64,000 nucleotides of DNA. Source: Thiofilum sp. Its GTDB lineage: Bacteria > Pseudomonadota > Gammaproteobacteria > Thiotrichales > Thiotrichaceae. The notes beneath the pieces were generated by a model that was not told the DNA's origin, did not search any database, and saw only the letters and a program-made list of their open reading frames with translations. Within the stretch, counting starts at the first letter, position 1. Each line of letters opens with the position of its first letter. Position numbers and translations under genes: made by a program. Of the stretch, positions 42,590 through 51,195 are shown in pieces. The stretch is taken from contig NZ_JADJTF010000001.1 in the NCBI RefSeq assembly GCF_016711335.1, positions 1,860,001-1,924,000 on the forward strand. Reading direction: 5' to 3'.

Positions 42590-43690
42590 ATGAAACTGGG
42601 TAAAGTAGTATTAGCATTGGCAATCGCTTTGGCACTGCCGACTGCTTGGGCAGCCGATGCACCTCAAGCAGAGCGTGATCCATTATTTAAGCCAATCGAG
42701 GCTGTCGCTCCTAAAGATCCTGCTAAAGTAGAGTTAGGTAAAAAGCTGTACTTTGATCCACGTTTATCTAAGTCTGGTGCTATTTCTTGTAATTCTTGCC
42801 ATAACTTAAGTATGGGGGGGACAGATAATCTCACTTCCTCTATCGGTCATAAATGGCAAGAAGGTCCTATTAATTCGCCGACCGTATTAAACTCTAGCCT
42901 CAATATCGCGCAATTCTGGGATGGTCGTGCTAAGGATTTACGTGAGCAAGCAGGTGGTCCTATTGCTAATCCTATGGAAATGGCTTCCACCCATGAGCAT
43001 GCGGTAGCAGTGGTTTCCTCTATGCCACAATATCGAGATGAGTTTAAGGCAGTATTTGGTAAAGACACGATTGATATTGGGCAAATTACCGATGCAATAG
43101 CTGCATTTGAAGAAACCTTAGTTACGCCCGATTCAAAGTTTGATCAATGGCTGAAAGGGGATGATAGCGCTCTGAATGAAGTTGAAATGAAGGGCTATCA
43201 ATTATTTAAGAGCAGCGGTTGCGTGGCTTGCCATAATGGGGTAGCTATTGGTGGTAATAGCTTCCAGAAAATGGGGGTAGTAGAGCCGTATAAAACCGAT
43301 AATGCAGCCGAAGGGGTGGCGGGCTTAACTAAGAAAGATGAAGATCGCTTCAAGTTTAAAGTGCCTACCTTGCGTAACGTAGAAATGACCTATCCTTACT
43401 TCCATGATGGCGCGGCTCAGACCTTAGAAGAAGCCGTCACTATTATGGGCAAATTACAATTGGGTAAAAGCTTTACTGAAGAAGAAGTAGGGCAACTGGT
43501 GGCGTTCTTAAAAACCTTAACGGGTAAACAACCTGAGTTTGCAATGCCAGTATTGCCGCCTTCTACTAATGATACACCTAAGCCTGTGCCTTTTGATGTG
43601 GTAGAAGTAAAGGCCTCAGATGCTACTTTAGTTCAACCGCCTAAAGAAGAACCTAAGGCAGAAGAACAAAAAACTGAGCCAGCTAAATAA
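42590..43690 (+). CDS. Di-haem cytochrome c peroxidase (MauG/CcpA family), periplasmic
   Basis: 366 residues with a signal peptide cleaved near AWA-AD (about 22). Two haem c motifs, CNSCH (about 66-70) and CVACH (about 210-214), plus the family blocks FDPRLSKSGAISC, GQFWDGRA-like AQFWDGRAKDL, NPMEMA and VPTLRNVEMTYPYFHDGA. It reduces hydrogen peroxide with electrons from the c-cytochrome pool. The C-terminal 45 residues are a P/E/K-rich extension. The upstream region is shared with the DUF2202/two-component operon, so oxidative or metal stress may link them (inference). Confidence 0.93.
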   Translation: MKLGKVVLALAIALALPTAWAADAPQAERDPLFKPIEAVAPKDPAKVELGKKLYFDPRLSKSGAISCNSCHNLSMGGTDNLTSSIGHKWQEGPINSPTVLNSSLNIAQFWDGRAKDLREQAGGPIANPMEMASTHEHAVAVVSSMPQYRDEFKAVFGKDTIDIGQITDAIAAFEETLVTPDSKFDQWLKGDDSALNEVEMKGYQLFKSSGCVACHNGVAIGGNSFQKMGVVEPYKTDNAAEGVAGLTKKDEDRFKFKVPTLRNVEMTYPYFHDGAAQTLEEAVTIMGKLQLGKSFTEEEVGQLVAFLKTLTGKQPEFAMPVLPPSTNDTPKPVPFDVVEVKASDATLVQPPKEEPKAEEQKTEPAK

Positions 43691-43730
43691 AGCGGATTAG
43701 CTCTTAAAATTAACTGAATCCTCTTGGTTT

Positions 43731-43759
43731 TGCCCCAGCACCGCGCTGGGGCATTGTTT
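43731..43759 (+). terminator. Terminator after the peroxidase gene
   Basis: TGCCCCAGC / GCTGGGGCA, a 9-bp stem with a 5-base loop, followed by TTGTTTT; 40 bases after the stop. Confidence 0.8.
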
Positions 43760-43906
43760 TAGCAGCTTTGATAAATCCACTAGCCCACGATAATAACGCT
43801 TCTTATTGCTTAGTAAGTCTGCTATTTTTACGCCCTTTCTTAGTGCCAGATAATCCTCCTCTGCCTGTCCCTGTCTAACACCCTTGGTTGATTAAGGAGT
43901 TGAGTA

Positions 43907-44272
43907 GTGCCTGTGGTTAAAGCAAAACATGGTGTGCAACGATTTACTAATGCCCTGAAATATTCAAGGCAGGGCTTAAGCGCTGCTTGGCGCGGTGAAG
44001 CTGCTTTTCGTGAAGAAGTGATTGCTTTGCTGTTGAGTATTCCTTTAGCGCTTTGGCTAGGTGATACGCCTTTAGAGCAGGTATTACTCATTGGTAGTGT
44101 TTTATTAGTATTAATAGTTGAGTTATTAAACTCAGCGGTTGAGGCGGTGGTGGATCGTGTCGGTGAGGAGCGTCATGAATTAGCCGGGCGTGCTAAGGAT
44201 ATGGGTTCTGCTGCGGTATTATTAAGCATATGCCTGAGTGCATTGATCTGGTTAGGTATTTTGCTAAATTGA
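43907..44272 (+). CDS. dgkA: Diacylglycerol kinase, DgkA type
   Basis: 121 residues from a GTG start with AAGGAG eight bases upstream. Three membrane helices and the family block ELLNSAVEAVVDRVGEERHELAGRAKDMGSAAV (key residues: Glu in ELLNSAVE, Asp-Arg, and KDMGSAAV). Phosphorylates diacylglycerol at the inner membrane. Confidence 0.95.
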   Translation: MPVVKAKHGVQRFTNALKYSRQGLSAAWRGEAAFREEVIALLLSIPLALWLGDTPLEQVLLIGSVLLVLIVELLNSAVEAVVDRVGEERHELAGRAKDMGSAAVLLSICLSALIWLGILLN

Positions 44273-44382
44273 TAAAAGTCAATGTCAAGTCATATAAATT
44301 TAAACTTGTCAAGTTTCATCTATTCAAGTTGGCATATTAAGATTCTCTTAAATGGGTTTTTGTTGTATCCTTGGCTGTCAGA

Positions 44383-44398
44383 TGTGTGTTTTCACACA
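44383..44398. promoter_or_regulatory. 16-bp palindrome upstream of ccoN, CRP/FNR-like geometry
   Basis: TGTGT-GTTTTC-ACACA is a perfect palindrome with the 5-6-5 layout of CRP sites (TGTGA-N6-TCACA), differing at one base per half. It lies 107 bases before ccoN. No canonical FNR box was found before ccoN. Weak evidence only. Confidence 0.25.
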
Positions 44399-44504
44399 GG
44401 TCGCGCATAGGTTAGAAAGAACGTTGCCAACGCAAAGATTCCATCCACTGATTACGCTGCCAATAGGAATTCGGTTTTAAATTTTAAGTTAATGTTGAGG
44501 GCAA

Positions 44505-45953
44505 ATGATGGCTCATAGTGCAGTAGCTCCATCAGAGCAATATAACTATGAAATCGTAAAGAAATTTGCGATTGCTGCGATTGTCTGGGCTTTGGCAGGG
44601 ATGACTGCCGGTGTATATATCGCGTCAGAATTGGCATGGCCGTTTTTGAATTTCGATATCGCCCAGATAACTTTTGGACGCTTACGTCCAGTGCATACTA
44701 GCGGAGTTATTTTCGGTTTCGGTGGTAATGCGTTGTTTGCAACGTCTTATTATATAGTACAGCGTACCTGTCAGGCTCGCTTAGTCGGTGGTAATTTCTG
44801 GCCTAATTTCACCTTCTGGGGCTGGAATCTTGCTTTAGCCGTGGCAGGTACAGGCTATTTATTTGGTATTACTCAAGGTCGTGAATATGCTGAGCCTGAG
44901 TGGTATGTCGATATTGCGATTGCAGTCGTATGGGTAGTTTATTTCTTAATCTATACCTTGACTTTAATGCGTCGTAATCAACCTCATATCTATGTTGCTA
45001 ACTGGTTCTTTATGTCTTTTATCTTAGCAACAGCGTTACTGCATATCTTCAATAACCTTGCTATGCCTATCGGCTTCTTAAGTGTGAAGTCATATAGCTT
45101 GTTCTCTGGCGTGCAAGATGCCATGACTCAATGGTGGTATGGTCATAATGCGGTAGGTTTCTTCTTAACAGCCGCGTTCTTAGGGATGATGTATTATTTC
45201 GTACCTAAGCAAGCAGGTCGTCCGGTTTACTCTTATCGCTTATCTATCGTGCATTTCTGGGCGTTAAGCTTTATGTATATGTGGGTAGGTACTCACCATT
45301 TACACTGGACTGCTATTCCCGATTGGACTTCATCCTTAGCCGCTGCGTTTTCGATTCTGTTATTGATGCCTTCTTGGGGTGGTATGATCAACGGTATCAT
45401 GACCCTTTCAGGTGCTTGGGATAAATTACGCACTGACCCTATCATGTTATTCTTAATCACTTCATTGTCTTTCTACGGTATGTCTACTTTTGAAGGTCCA
45501 ATGATGTCATTAAAAAGTGTAAATGCGCTCTCTCACTATACTGACTGGACGGTAGGTCACGTACATTCGGGTGCTTTAGGTTGGGTGGCGATGGTATCGA
45601 TTGGTTCGTTCTATCACATGATTCCACGTATTTGGAACACTACCATTTACAGCACTAAGCTGATTTATGTGCACTTCTTCTTAGCCACTATCGGTACTAT
45701 CTTATACATCACTGCTATGTGGGTATCCGGTATCGGTCAAGGTCTGATGTTACGTGCCTTTGATGAGTTCGGTAACCTCTCCTATTCATTTATTGAAACC
45801 GTTGCATTCATGCATGGTCCATTAGCGGCGCGTGCTATTGGTGGTATGTTCTTTTTAACAGGTATGATCATCATGGCTTATAACGTTTATATGACGATTG
45901 TACGTGCTAAGCAAGAAGCTCCAGTTCCTGTTGCCACTACTGCCAAAGCCTAA
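44505..45953 (+). CDS. ccoN: cbb3-type cytochrome c oxidase subunit I
   Basis: 482 residues, about 12 membrane helices. Haem/copper ligand regions: RPVHTSGVIFGFGGNALFATSYY, WWYGHNAVGFFLTAAFLGMMYYF, WVGTHHLHWTAIPDW (Cu-B histidines) and VGHVHSGALGWVAM. Catalytic subunit that reduces oxygen to water at high affinity. A second ATG follows at once (MMAHS); either may be used. Followed by ccoO after 11 bases. Confidence 0.96.
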   Translation: MMAHSAVAPSEQYNYEIVKKFAIAAIVWALAGMTAGVYIASELAWPFLNFDIAQITFGRLRPVHTSGVIFGFGGNALFATSYYIVQRTCQARLVGGNFWPNFTFWGWNLALAVAGTGYLFGITQGREYAEPEWYVDIAIAVVWVVYFLIYTLTLMRRNQPHIYVANWFFMSFILATALLHIFNNLAMPIGFLSVKSYSLFSGVQDAMTQWWYGHNAVGFFLTAAFLGMMYYFVPKQAGRPVYSYRLSIVHFWALSFMYMWVGTHHLHWTAIPDWTSSLAAAFSILLLMPSWGGMINGIMTLSGAWDKLRTDPIMLFLITSLSFYGMSTFEGPMMSLKSVNALSHYTDWTVGHVHSGALGWVAMVSIGSFYHMIPRIWNTTIYSTKLIYVHFFLATIGTILYITAMWVSGIGQGLMLRAFDEFGNLSYSFIETVAFMHGPLAARAIGGMFFLTGMIIMAYNVYMTIVRAKQEAPVPVATTAKA

Positions 45954-45964
45954 GGAGAGCCTAG

Positions 45965-46723
45965 ATGTTTAAACACGAAAGTATTGAAACGAACTCTGGT
46001 TTGCTCATTGTTCTAACCCTAGTAGCCATTGGTATTGGGGGGTTAGTGGAGATTGTGCCGCTGCATTACATCAATAACACGATAGAAAAGGTACAAGATC
46101 CTGAAACAGGATTGGATATGGTACGTCCTTACACGCCATTAGAGTTGCGTGGACGTGACATCTATATTCGTGAAGGTTGTTATACGTGCCATTCGCAAAT
46201 GATTCGTCCTTTCCGTGACGAAGATTTGCGTTATGGTCATTACTCACTGGCGGCGGAGTCTAAATATGACCATCCGTTCCAGTGGGGTTCTAAGCGTACT
46301 GGTCCTGATTTAGCGCGGGTTGGTAAAAAATACTCGAATGAGTGGCATGTACAACACTTGATCGCTCCACGTTCCGTTGTCCCTGAGTCTATTATGCCTA
46401 ACTATCCTTGGTTAGCAGAAACAGAACTCGCTTATGGTGATATACAAGAGCGTATGGTAGCTCTCAAGAAAGTGGGTGTACCTTACTCTCTGACGCAAGA
46501 AGAGTATCAATCTAATGTGAAACAATTTGGTGAAGAAGTCGCCAAGAAACTAGACATTAAAGCAGCCGAAAAGAATCTGATGGCAGATGCCGCAGCCGGT
46601 AACTTTGATGGTCAAGCCAATCGTATTACTGAGATGGAAGCGCTCGTAGCTTATCTGCAAGTACTCGGTACGATGGTGGACTTTACCAAGTTTGATGAAG
46701 ATTATTTCATCCAATTCCGTTAA
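45965..46723 (+). CDS. ccoO: cbb3-type cytochrome c oxidase subunit II (mono-haem cytochrome c)
   Basis: 252 residues, AAGGAG before ATG. One N-terminal membrane helix, a haem motif CYTCH (residues about 74-78) followed by SQMIRPFRDEDLRYGHYS, and KRTGPDLARVGKKY. Passes electrons from CcoP to CcoN. Confidence 0.96.
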   Translation: MFKHESIETNSGLLIVLTLVAIGIGGLVEIVPLHYINNTIEKVQDPETGLDMVRPYTPLELRGRDIYIREGCYTCHSQMIRPFRDEDLRYGHYSLAAESKYDHPFQWGSKRTGPDLARVGKKYSNEWHVQHLIAPRSVVPESIMPNYPWLAETELAYGDIQERMVALKKVGVPYSLTQEEYQSNVKQFGEEVAKKLDIKAAEKNLMADAAAGNFDGQANRITEMEALVAYLQVLGTMVDFTKFDEDYFIQFR

Positions 46724-46765
46724 TTAGGACAAGTTTGTGGTCAGTATAACGCTAAGGAAATTATC

Positions 46766-46981
46766 ATGTTAACGAATGCTTGGTTATGGCTCACTGATTT
46801 AGGAAATAGCAAGGTACTCGCTTTACTGATTTTTTTCGTAACGTTTGTAGGTATTGTGCTTTATGTGTATACCAATCGCCAACGTAGTGAGCGTTTAGAA
46901 TCCTATAAATTCTTACCGCTACAAGACGATGATGCACCTCAAGTTCCTCACGCTGAGCAACAAACTAAAGGTGAGAAGTAA
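46766..46981 (+). CDS. ccoQ: cbb3-type cytochrome c oxidase subunit CcoQ
   Basis: 71 residues with one membrane helix (about 18-36) and a charged tail; the sequence VGIVLYVYTNRQRSERLESYKFLPLQDDD matches the small CcoQ stabilising subunit (key part LPLQDDD). Between ccoO and ccoP in the standard order, three bases before ccoP. Confidence 0.92.
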   Translation: MLTNAWLWLTDLGNSKVLALLIFFVTFVGIVLYVYTNRQRSERLESYKFLPLQDDDAPQVPHAEQQTKGEK

Positions 46982-46984
46982 ATT

Positions 46985-47911
46985 ATGGCGAATCCTGTAA
47001 AAGACCCTCTGACTGGTGCCGAAACTACTGGTCACGTTTGGGATGAAACCTTACAAGAGTTTAATAATCCGTTACCCACTTGGTGGATATGGACATTCTA
47101 CGGCACGATTATTTTCGCGCTGATCTACTGGATCGTATATCCGAGTTGGCCGATTGCTGATAGTTATACTAAAGGTATCGGTAGCATTGATTATAAAAAT
47201 GCCCAAGGTCAAGAGACTACACGTCACTGGAATATGCGTTCATTACTCGCTAAAGATATGCAAGAAAGTGAAAGTGCTCTGAAACAAAAAGAGTATCTCA
47301 CTAAAGTATCGGCGGCGTCTTATGAGCAAATCGCCCAAGATCCTGATATGAGTGCTTTCGTGCGTTCTTATGGTAAAGGCGTATTTGGTGATAACTGTGC
47401 TGCTTGCCATCAAACTGGTGCGAATGGTGTGGTCGGTTTATTCCCTAACTTAGTCGATGATGATTGGTTATGGGGCGGTAAAGCTGAGCAAGTCGAGCAG
47501 ACGATTCTGCACGGTCGCTTAGGTTATATGCCCCCTTATAAAGAGACTTTAAGCGACGCTCAAGCCGATGATACCGCGCAATATGTGATGAGCCTATCAG
47601 GCTTAGAGCATAATGCGGATGCAGCGAAGCGTGGCGAGGTGATCTTTAAAGGTGAAACGGGTGGTTGTTACTATTGCCATACTACTGAAGGTAAAGGCTT
47701 AACCTCTCAAGGTTCAGCTAACTTAACTGATAAAGTATGGACTATTGCTAATATTCCCGCCGCTACCGATGCTGCCGCTCAAACTAAAGCGATTAAAAAT
47801 GTCATTCTGAATGGTGTACAACGTCAGATGCCTGCTTTTGGTCAGCGTTTAGATGCTACTGAAATTAAGGTATTAGTCGCTTACTTAGGTCAAATGTCAG
47901 CTAGTAAGTAA
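46985..47911 (+). CDS. ccoP: cbb3-type cytochrome c oxidase subunit III (di-haem cytochrome c)
   Basis: 308 residues. An N-terminal block VWDETLQEFNNPLPTWWIWTFY leads into the membrane helix, as in all CcoP proteins. Two haem c motifs, CAACH (about 139) and CYYCH (about 229), with MPPYKETLS and MPAFGQRLD providing methionine ligands. Entry point for electrons from cytochrome c. Terminator follows. Confidence 0.96.
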   Translation: MANPVKDPLTGAETTGHVWDETLQEFNNPLPTWWIWTFYGTIIFALIYWIVYPSWPIADSYTKGIGSIDYKNAQGQETTRHWNMRSLLAKDMQESESALKQKEYLTKVSAASYEQIAQDPDMSAFVRSYGKGVFGDNCAACHQTGANGVVGLFPNLVDDDWLWGGKAEQVEQTILHGRLGYMPPYKETLSDAQADDTAQYVMSLSGLEHNADAAKRGEVIFKGETGGCYYCHTTEGKGLTSQGSANLTDKVWTIANIPAATDAAAQTKAIKNVILNGVQRQMPAFGQRLDATEIKVLVAYLGQMSASK

Positions 47912-47941
47912 ACCTTACATTACTGCCTTAGCGCGTTATAA

Positions 47942-47969
47942 AAAAGCCGGATTTGTTCCGGCTTTTTTA
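47942..47969 (+). terminator. Terminator after ccoP
   Basis: AAAAGCCGG / CCGGCTTTT with a short loop (ATTTGTT), followed by T residues. It ends the ccoNOQP transcript before the restriction cassette. Confidence 0.88.
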
Positions 47970-48025
47970 TTTTTAATGCTTTTGTATTAAACTGAAACAC
48001 TCCATTACCCCCACGAGGTCAGTGC

Positions 48026-50059
48026 ATGAACCCTATTATTGATGCGGTGGATTTATCTTCTTTGAATATTACCGAGTTGCAAAAGCAAAAGCTTAAAGCG
48101 CTTTTTCCAGAGGTATTTACTGAGGGGAATAAAATAGATTTTGACCGCTTAAAGATGACGTTAGGTGAGGTGGTTGAGGTTAATAAAGAGCGTTTTGGGA
48201 TGAGTTGGGCGGGTAAAGCGGATTGCTTTAAGACTATTCAACAGCCCAGTATTGCCACACTGGTGCCTGCAAGGGATGAAAGTGTAGATTTTGATAGCAC
48301 TGAAAATGTGTTTATTGAGGGTGATAATCTTGAAGTATTGAAGTTGTTGCAAAAGAGTTATTTGGGTAAGGTGAAGATGATTTATATTGATCCTCCTTAT
48401 AATACTGGCAGTGATTTTATTTACCCTGATAATTATAGTGAAAATTTAGAGACTTATCTTGAATATACGGGGCAAGTTGATGGGGAGGGGCGTAAGTTTA
48501 GTACTAATGTGGAGACGGATGGACGTTTTCATAGTAAGTGGATGAATATGATGTATCCACGTCTTTTTTTGGCAAAGAATTTGTTAAGAGAGGATGGGGT
48601 TATTTTTATTTCGATTGATGATAATGAGGCTCATAATTTAAGAGCACTATGTAATGAGATTTTTGGTGAGGAGAATTTTTTAGCTCAATATTTCATAAAA
48701 GTTAGGTATGAAGGAAAAACTTTAGTTGAAGATATGGACTTTCAAAAGCTGATTGAAAGTGTTTTAATTTATCGAAAAAGTATGGAGTTTAAACCTAAAA
48801 AAATTTCTAGTGAGTATAGTTTAGATAAATTTTGTTATGAAATCGTTGAGATAGGAAGTCCTATAGTAACTGAAATTGGAGGAAAAAAAGTAGAAATATT
48901 CTCTCAGGATAAATATAAAATTTTGCCGTGTTCACCATCAATAAAGGGGCTTAAAGAAATATGGGCTTCTGGTAAAATCCTAGATGGTAATTCTTCTGGA
49001 CGATTTTTCAGGGATTATTTATCAGGTAGATCAGATAATGATGGTTTAAATATACTCTACAAGGTTTATGGAATTGGAGATGACGGGTTAGGTTATCGTT
49101 ATTTTACTGGACCGAAAAAATTAACGGCTACTAAAGGAAAATATTTTCAAGGTGTACCACTGAATGTTGCGGACAGCTTTGATTCTAGCTCTAAAGAAAG
49201 CCCAATAGTTACATATTATGATTTTTCAGATGCTTTTGGTAATTGTAGGCATGAGGGTGGAGTTGATTTTAGAAGTGGAAAAAAACCAGTTAGATTTATT
49301 CAAAAATTATTTGACATAGTTGATTGGTCTAGTAGTGATATTGTATTAGATTTTTTTGCTGGTTCTGCTTCTACTGCCCATGCAATAATGGATTTTAACA
49401 TCCAAGAAAAAAATAATATAAATTATATTTGTGTTCAGTTGCCGGAGGTAACATATGATTTAATAGATGGGTCAAAAAAAGCTAAAAAAGAATCACAATT
49501 TGCCTTTGATGCTGGTTATGAGAAAATTTCTGAAATCAGCAAAGAGCGTATTCGTCGTGCGGCTGCCAAAATCAAAGCCGAACAATTAGAAACACAAGCA
49601 AAACCCGACTTATTTGATGACGGTACAGCTAATACCGTACTCGATTTAGGTTTTCGCGTATTCAAACTGCAAAAATCCAATTTTAAGGTATGGGATGCCA
49701 ATACCCCCAAAGACCCCGAAACCATTCAACAAGCCCTTGAATTACACGTTGATCATATAGACCCTAGCGCCTCCCAAGAAGCGATTTTATTTGAATTGCT
49801 CTTAAAATCAGGTTTTGAACTCACCACACCCATTAAAAATCTCACCTTGGCTAACAAAGAAGTGTATAGCATTGCGAACAATGCCTTACTCATTTGCCTA
49901 GACAAAGCCCTCACCCCTGAAGTGATTAGAGCAATGGCAGAACTCAATCCGTCACGAGTGATTTGCTTGGATGAAGGTTTTCAAAACAACGATCAACTCA
50001 AAACCAATGCCGTTTTGATCATGAAAAGCCAAAGCGTAAACGATTTTAGAACGGTGTAA
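48026..50059 (+). CDS. mod: Type III restriction-modification DNA methyltransferase (Mod), N6-adenine
   Basis: 677 residues. Beta-class order: catalytic DPPY in KMIYIDPPYNTGSDF (about 121), then the cofactor site VLDFFAGSASTAHAI (about 440). The N-terminal block (LPFTEFVE-like start, NVFIEGDNLEVLKLLQKSYLGKV) is that of type III Mod subunits. The middle, about 48.7-49.45 kb, which should hold the target-recognition domain, is far richer in A+T than the two ends, a sign of domain exchange. Gives sequence-specific host methylation and partners Res. Three bases before the next gene. Confidence 0.93.
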   Translation: MNPIIDAVDLSSLNITELQKQKLKALFPEVFTEGNKIDFDRLKMTLGEVVEVNKERFGMSWAGKADCFKTIQQPSIATLVPARDESVDFDSTENVFIEGDNLEVLKLLQKSYLGKVKMIYIDPPYNTGSDFIYPDNYSENLETYLEYTGQVDGEGRKFSTNVETDGRFHSKWMNMMYPRLFLAKNLLREDGVIFISIDDNEAHNLRALCNEIFGEENFLAQYFIKVRYEGKTLVEDMDFQKLIESVLIYRKSMEFKPKKISSEYSLDKFCYEIVEIGSPIVTEIGGKKVEIFSQDKYKILPCSPSIKGLKEIWASGKILDGNSSGRFFRDYLSGRSDNDGLNILYKVYGIGDDGLGYRYFTGPKKLTATKGKYFQGVPLNVADSFDSSSKESPIVTYYDFSDAFGNCRHEGGVDFRSGKKPVRFIQKLFDIVDWSSSDIVLDFFAGSASTAHAIMDFNIQEKNNINYICVQLPEVTYDLIDGSKKAKKESQFAFDAGYEKISEISKERIRRAAAKIKAEQLETQAKPDLFDDGTANTVLDLGFRVFKLQKSNFKVWDANTPKDPETIQQALELHVDHIDPSASQEAILFELLLKSGFELTTPIKNLTLANKEVYSIANNALLICLDKALTPEVIRAMAELNPSRVICLDEGFQNNDQLKTNAVLIMKSQSVNDFRTV

Positions 50060-50061
50060 GT

Positions 50062-51189
50062 ATGAGCAATAGTTTTGATACATTGGTGCTTGGGATTGCT
50101 GACACTAGCCGCTACTTTCAGCAACAAGCACAAAAACAGGTCAATGTGGCACTTACTCTCCGCAATTGGCTGATTGGTGCGTATTTGGTTGAGTATGAGC
50201 AACAAGGGCAAGACAGAGCAGAATATGGTGAAAAACTATTGCCAAAATTGGCTAGCTCGCTACAAAACAAAGGTTTCAAAGGACTTAGCGTGTCTAACTT
50301 GAGGTCGTTTCGGCAATTTTATCTAGCCTATCCGCAAATTATTCAGACAGTAACAGAACAATTTGCCATGATAGGCTTTCCTGCTGAAAAACTATTGTTG
50401 AACCTATCAAATAAAATAGCCTTATCTACCAGCAAAGCAATTCAACAGACACCGCCTGTTGAATTGCTAACGCATCCTCATACGCTCATAAATTGCTTGA
50501 GTTTTTCGCATATCATCGAATTACTCAAAGCCGACTTACCGCTCAAACGCATTTTCTACGAAAGCCAAGCTATACAAAACAATTGGTCAGTACGCGAATT
50601 ACAACGCGCTATGAATAGTATGTTGTTTGAGCGTACAGGACTAAGTACCGACAAAGCGGCTGTTGTACAAAAACACGCACAAGGCACAGGCTTAACGGCT
50701 GAAGATGTATTTCGTAATCCGTATATGCTGGAGTTTTTAGGCTTATCCGAAAAAGCCGAATATAGTGAATCTGATCTTGAGCAAGCGATTATTGATCACT
50801 TGCAAAGCTTTTTACTGGAAATGGGCAAAGGTTTTTGTTTTGAGGCAAGACAAAAGAGGATCACCTTTGGCAACACCCACTATCGCATAGACTTAGTGTT
50901 TTACCATCGTATTTTGAAGTGTCATGTATTAGTAGATTTAAAGTTGGGTGAGTTTGACCATGCGGACGCTGGGCAAATGAATGTATATCTCAACTATTAC
51001 CAAGAAAATGAAATGAGTGAGGGCGATAATCCGCCCATTGGTATTATTTTATGTGCTAGTAAAGACTCTCAATTAGTTAAGTACGCTACCACAGGTATGG
51101 CGCAACAACTTTTTGTGTCTCAATACCTTATCCATTTACCCAGTGAAGCCGAACTCACCCAATTTATTCAGCAAGAACACCTAAAGTAA
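50062..51189 (+). CDS. DUF1016 / YhcG-family PDDEXK nuclease within the type III cassette
   Basis: 375 residues. N-terminal DUF1016 domain: NVALTLRNWLIGAYLVEYEQQGQDRAEYG, GLSVSNLRSFRQFYLAYPQ; C-terminal PDDEXK core: YRIDLVFYHRILKCHVLVDLKLGEF (Asp, then D-L-K) and ILCASKDSQLVKYA. Family members are often found in restriction loci, and their role is poorly known. Three bases after mod and six before res, so it is translated as part of the same cassette. Confidence 0.88.
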   Translation: MSNSFDTLVLGIADTSRYFQQQAQKQVNVALTLRNWLIGAYLVEYEQQGQDRAEYGEKLLPKLASSLQNKGFKGLSVSNLRSFRQFYLAYPQIIQTVTEQFAMIGFPAEKLLLNLSNKIALSTSKAIQQTPPVELLTHPHTLINCLSFSHIIELLKADLPLKRIFYESQAIQNNWSVRELQRAMNSMLFERTGLSTDKAAVVQKHAQGTGLTAEDVFRNPYMLEFLGLSEKAEYSESDLEQAIIDHLQSFLLEMGKGFCFEARQKRITFGNTHYRIDLVFYHRILKCHVLVDLKLGEFDHADAGQMNVYLNYYQENEMSEGDNPPIGIILCASKDSQLVKYATTGMAQQLFVSQYLIHLPSEAELTQFIQQEHLK

Positions 51190-51195
51190 CGCATT

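Noticed and set aside
44285..44329. Three TCAAGT copies upstream of ccoN
   Set aside because: Spacings of 24 and 15 bases are irregular and match no known operator; likely chance in A+T-rich DNA.
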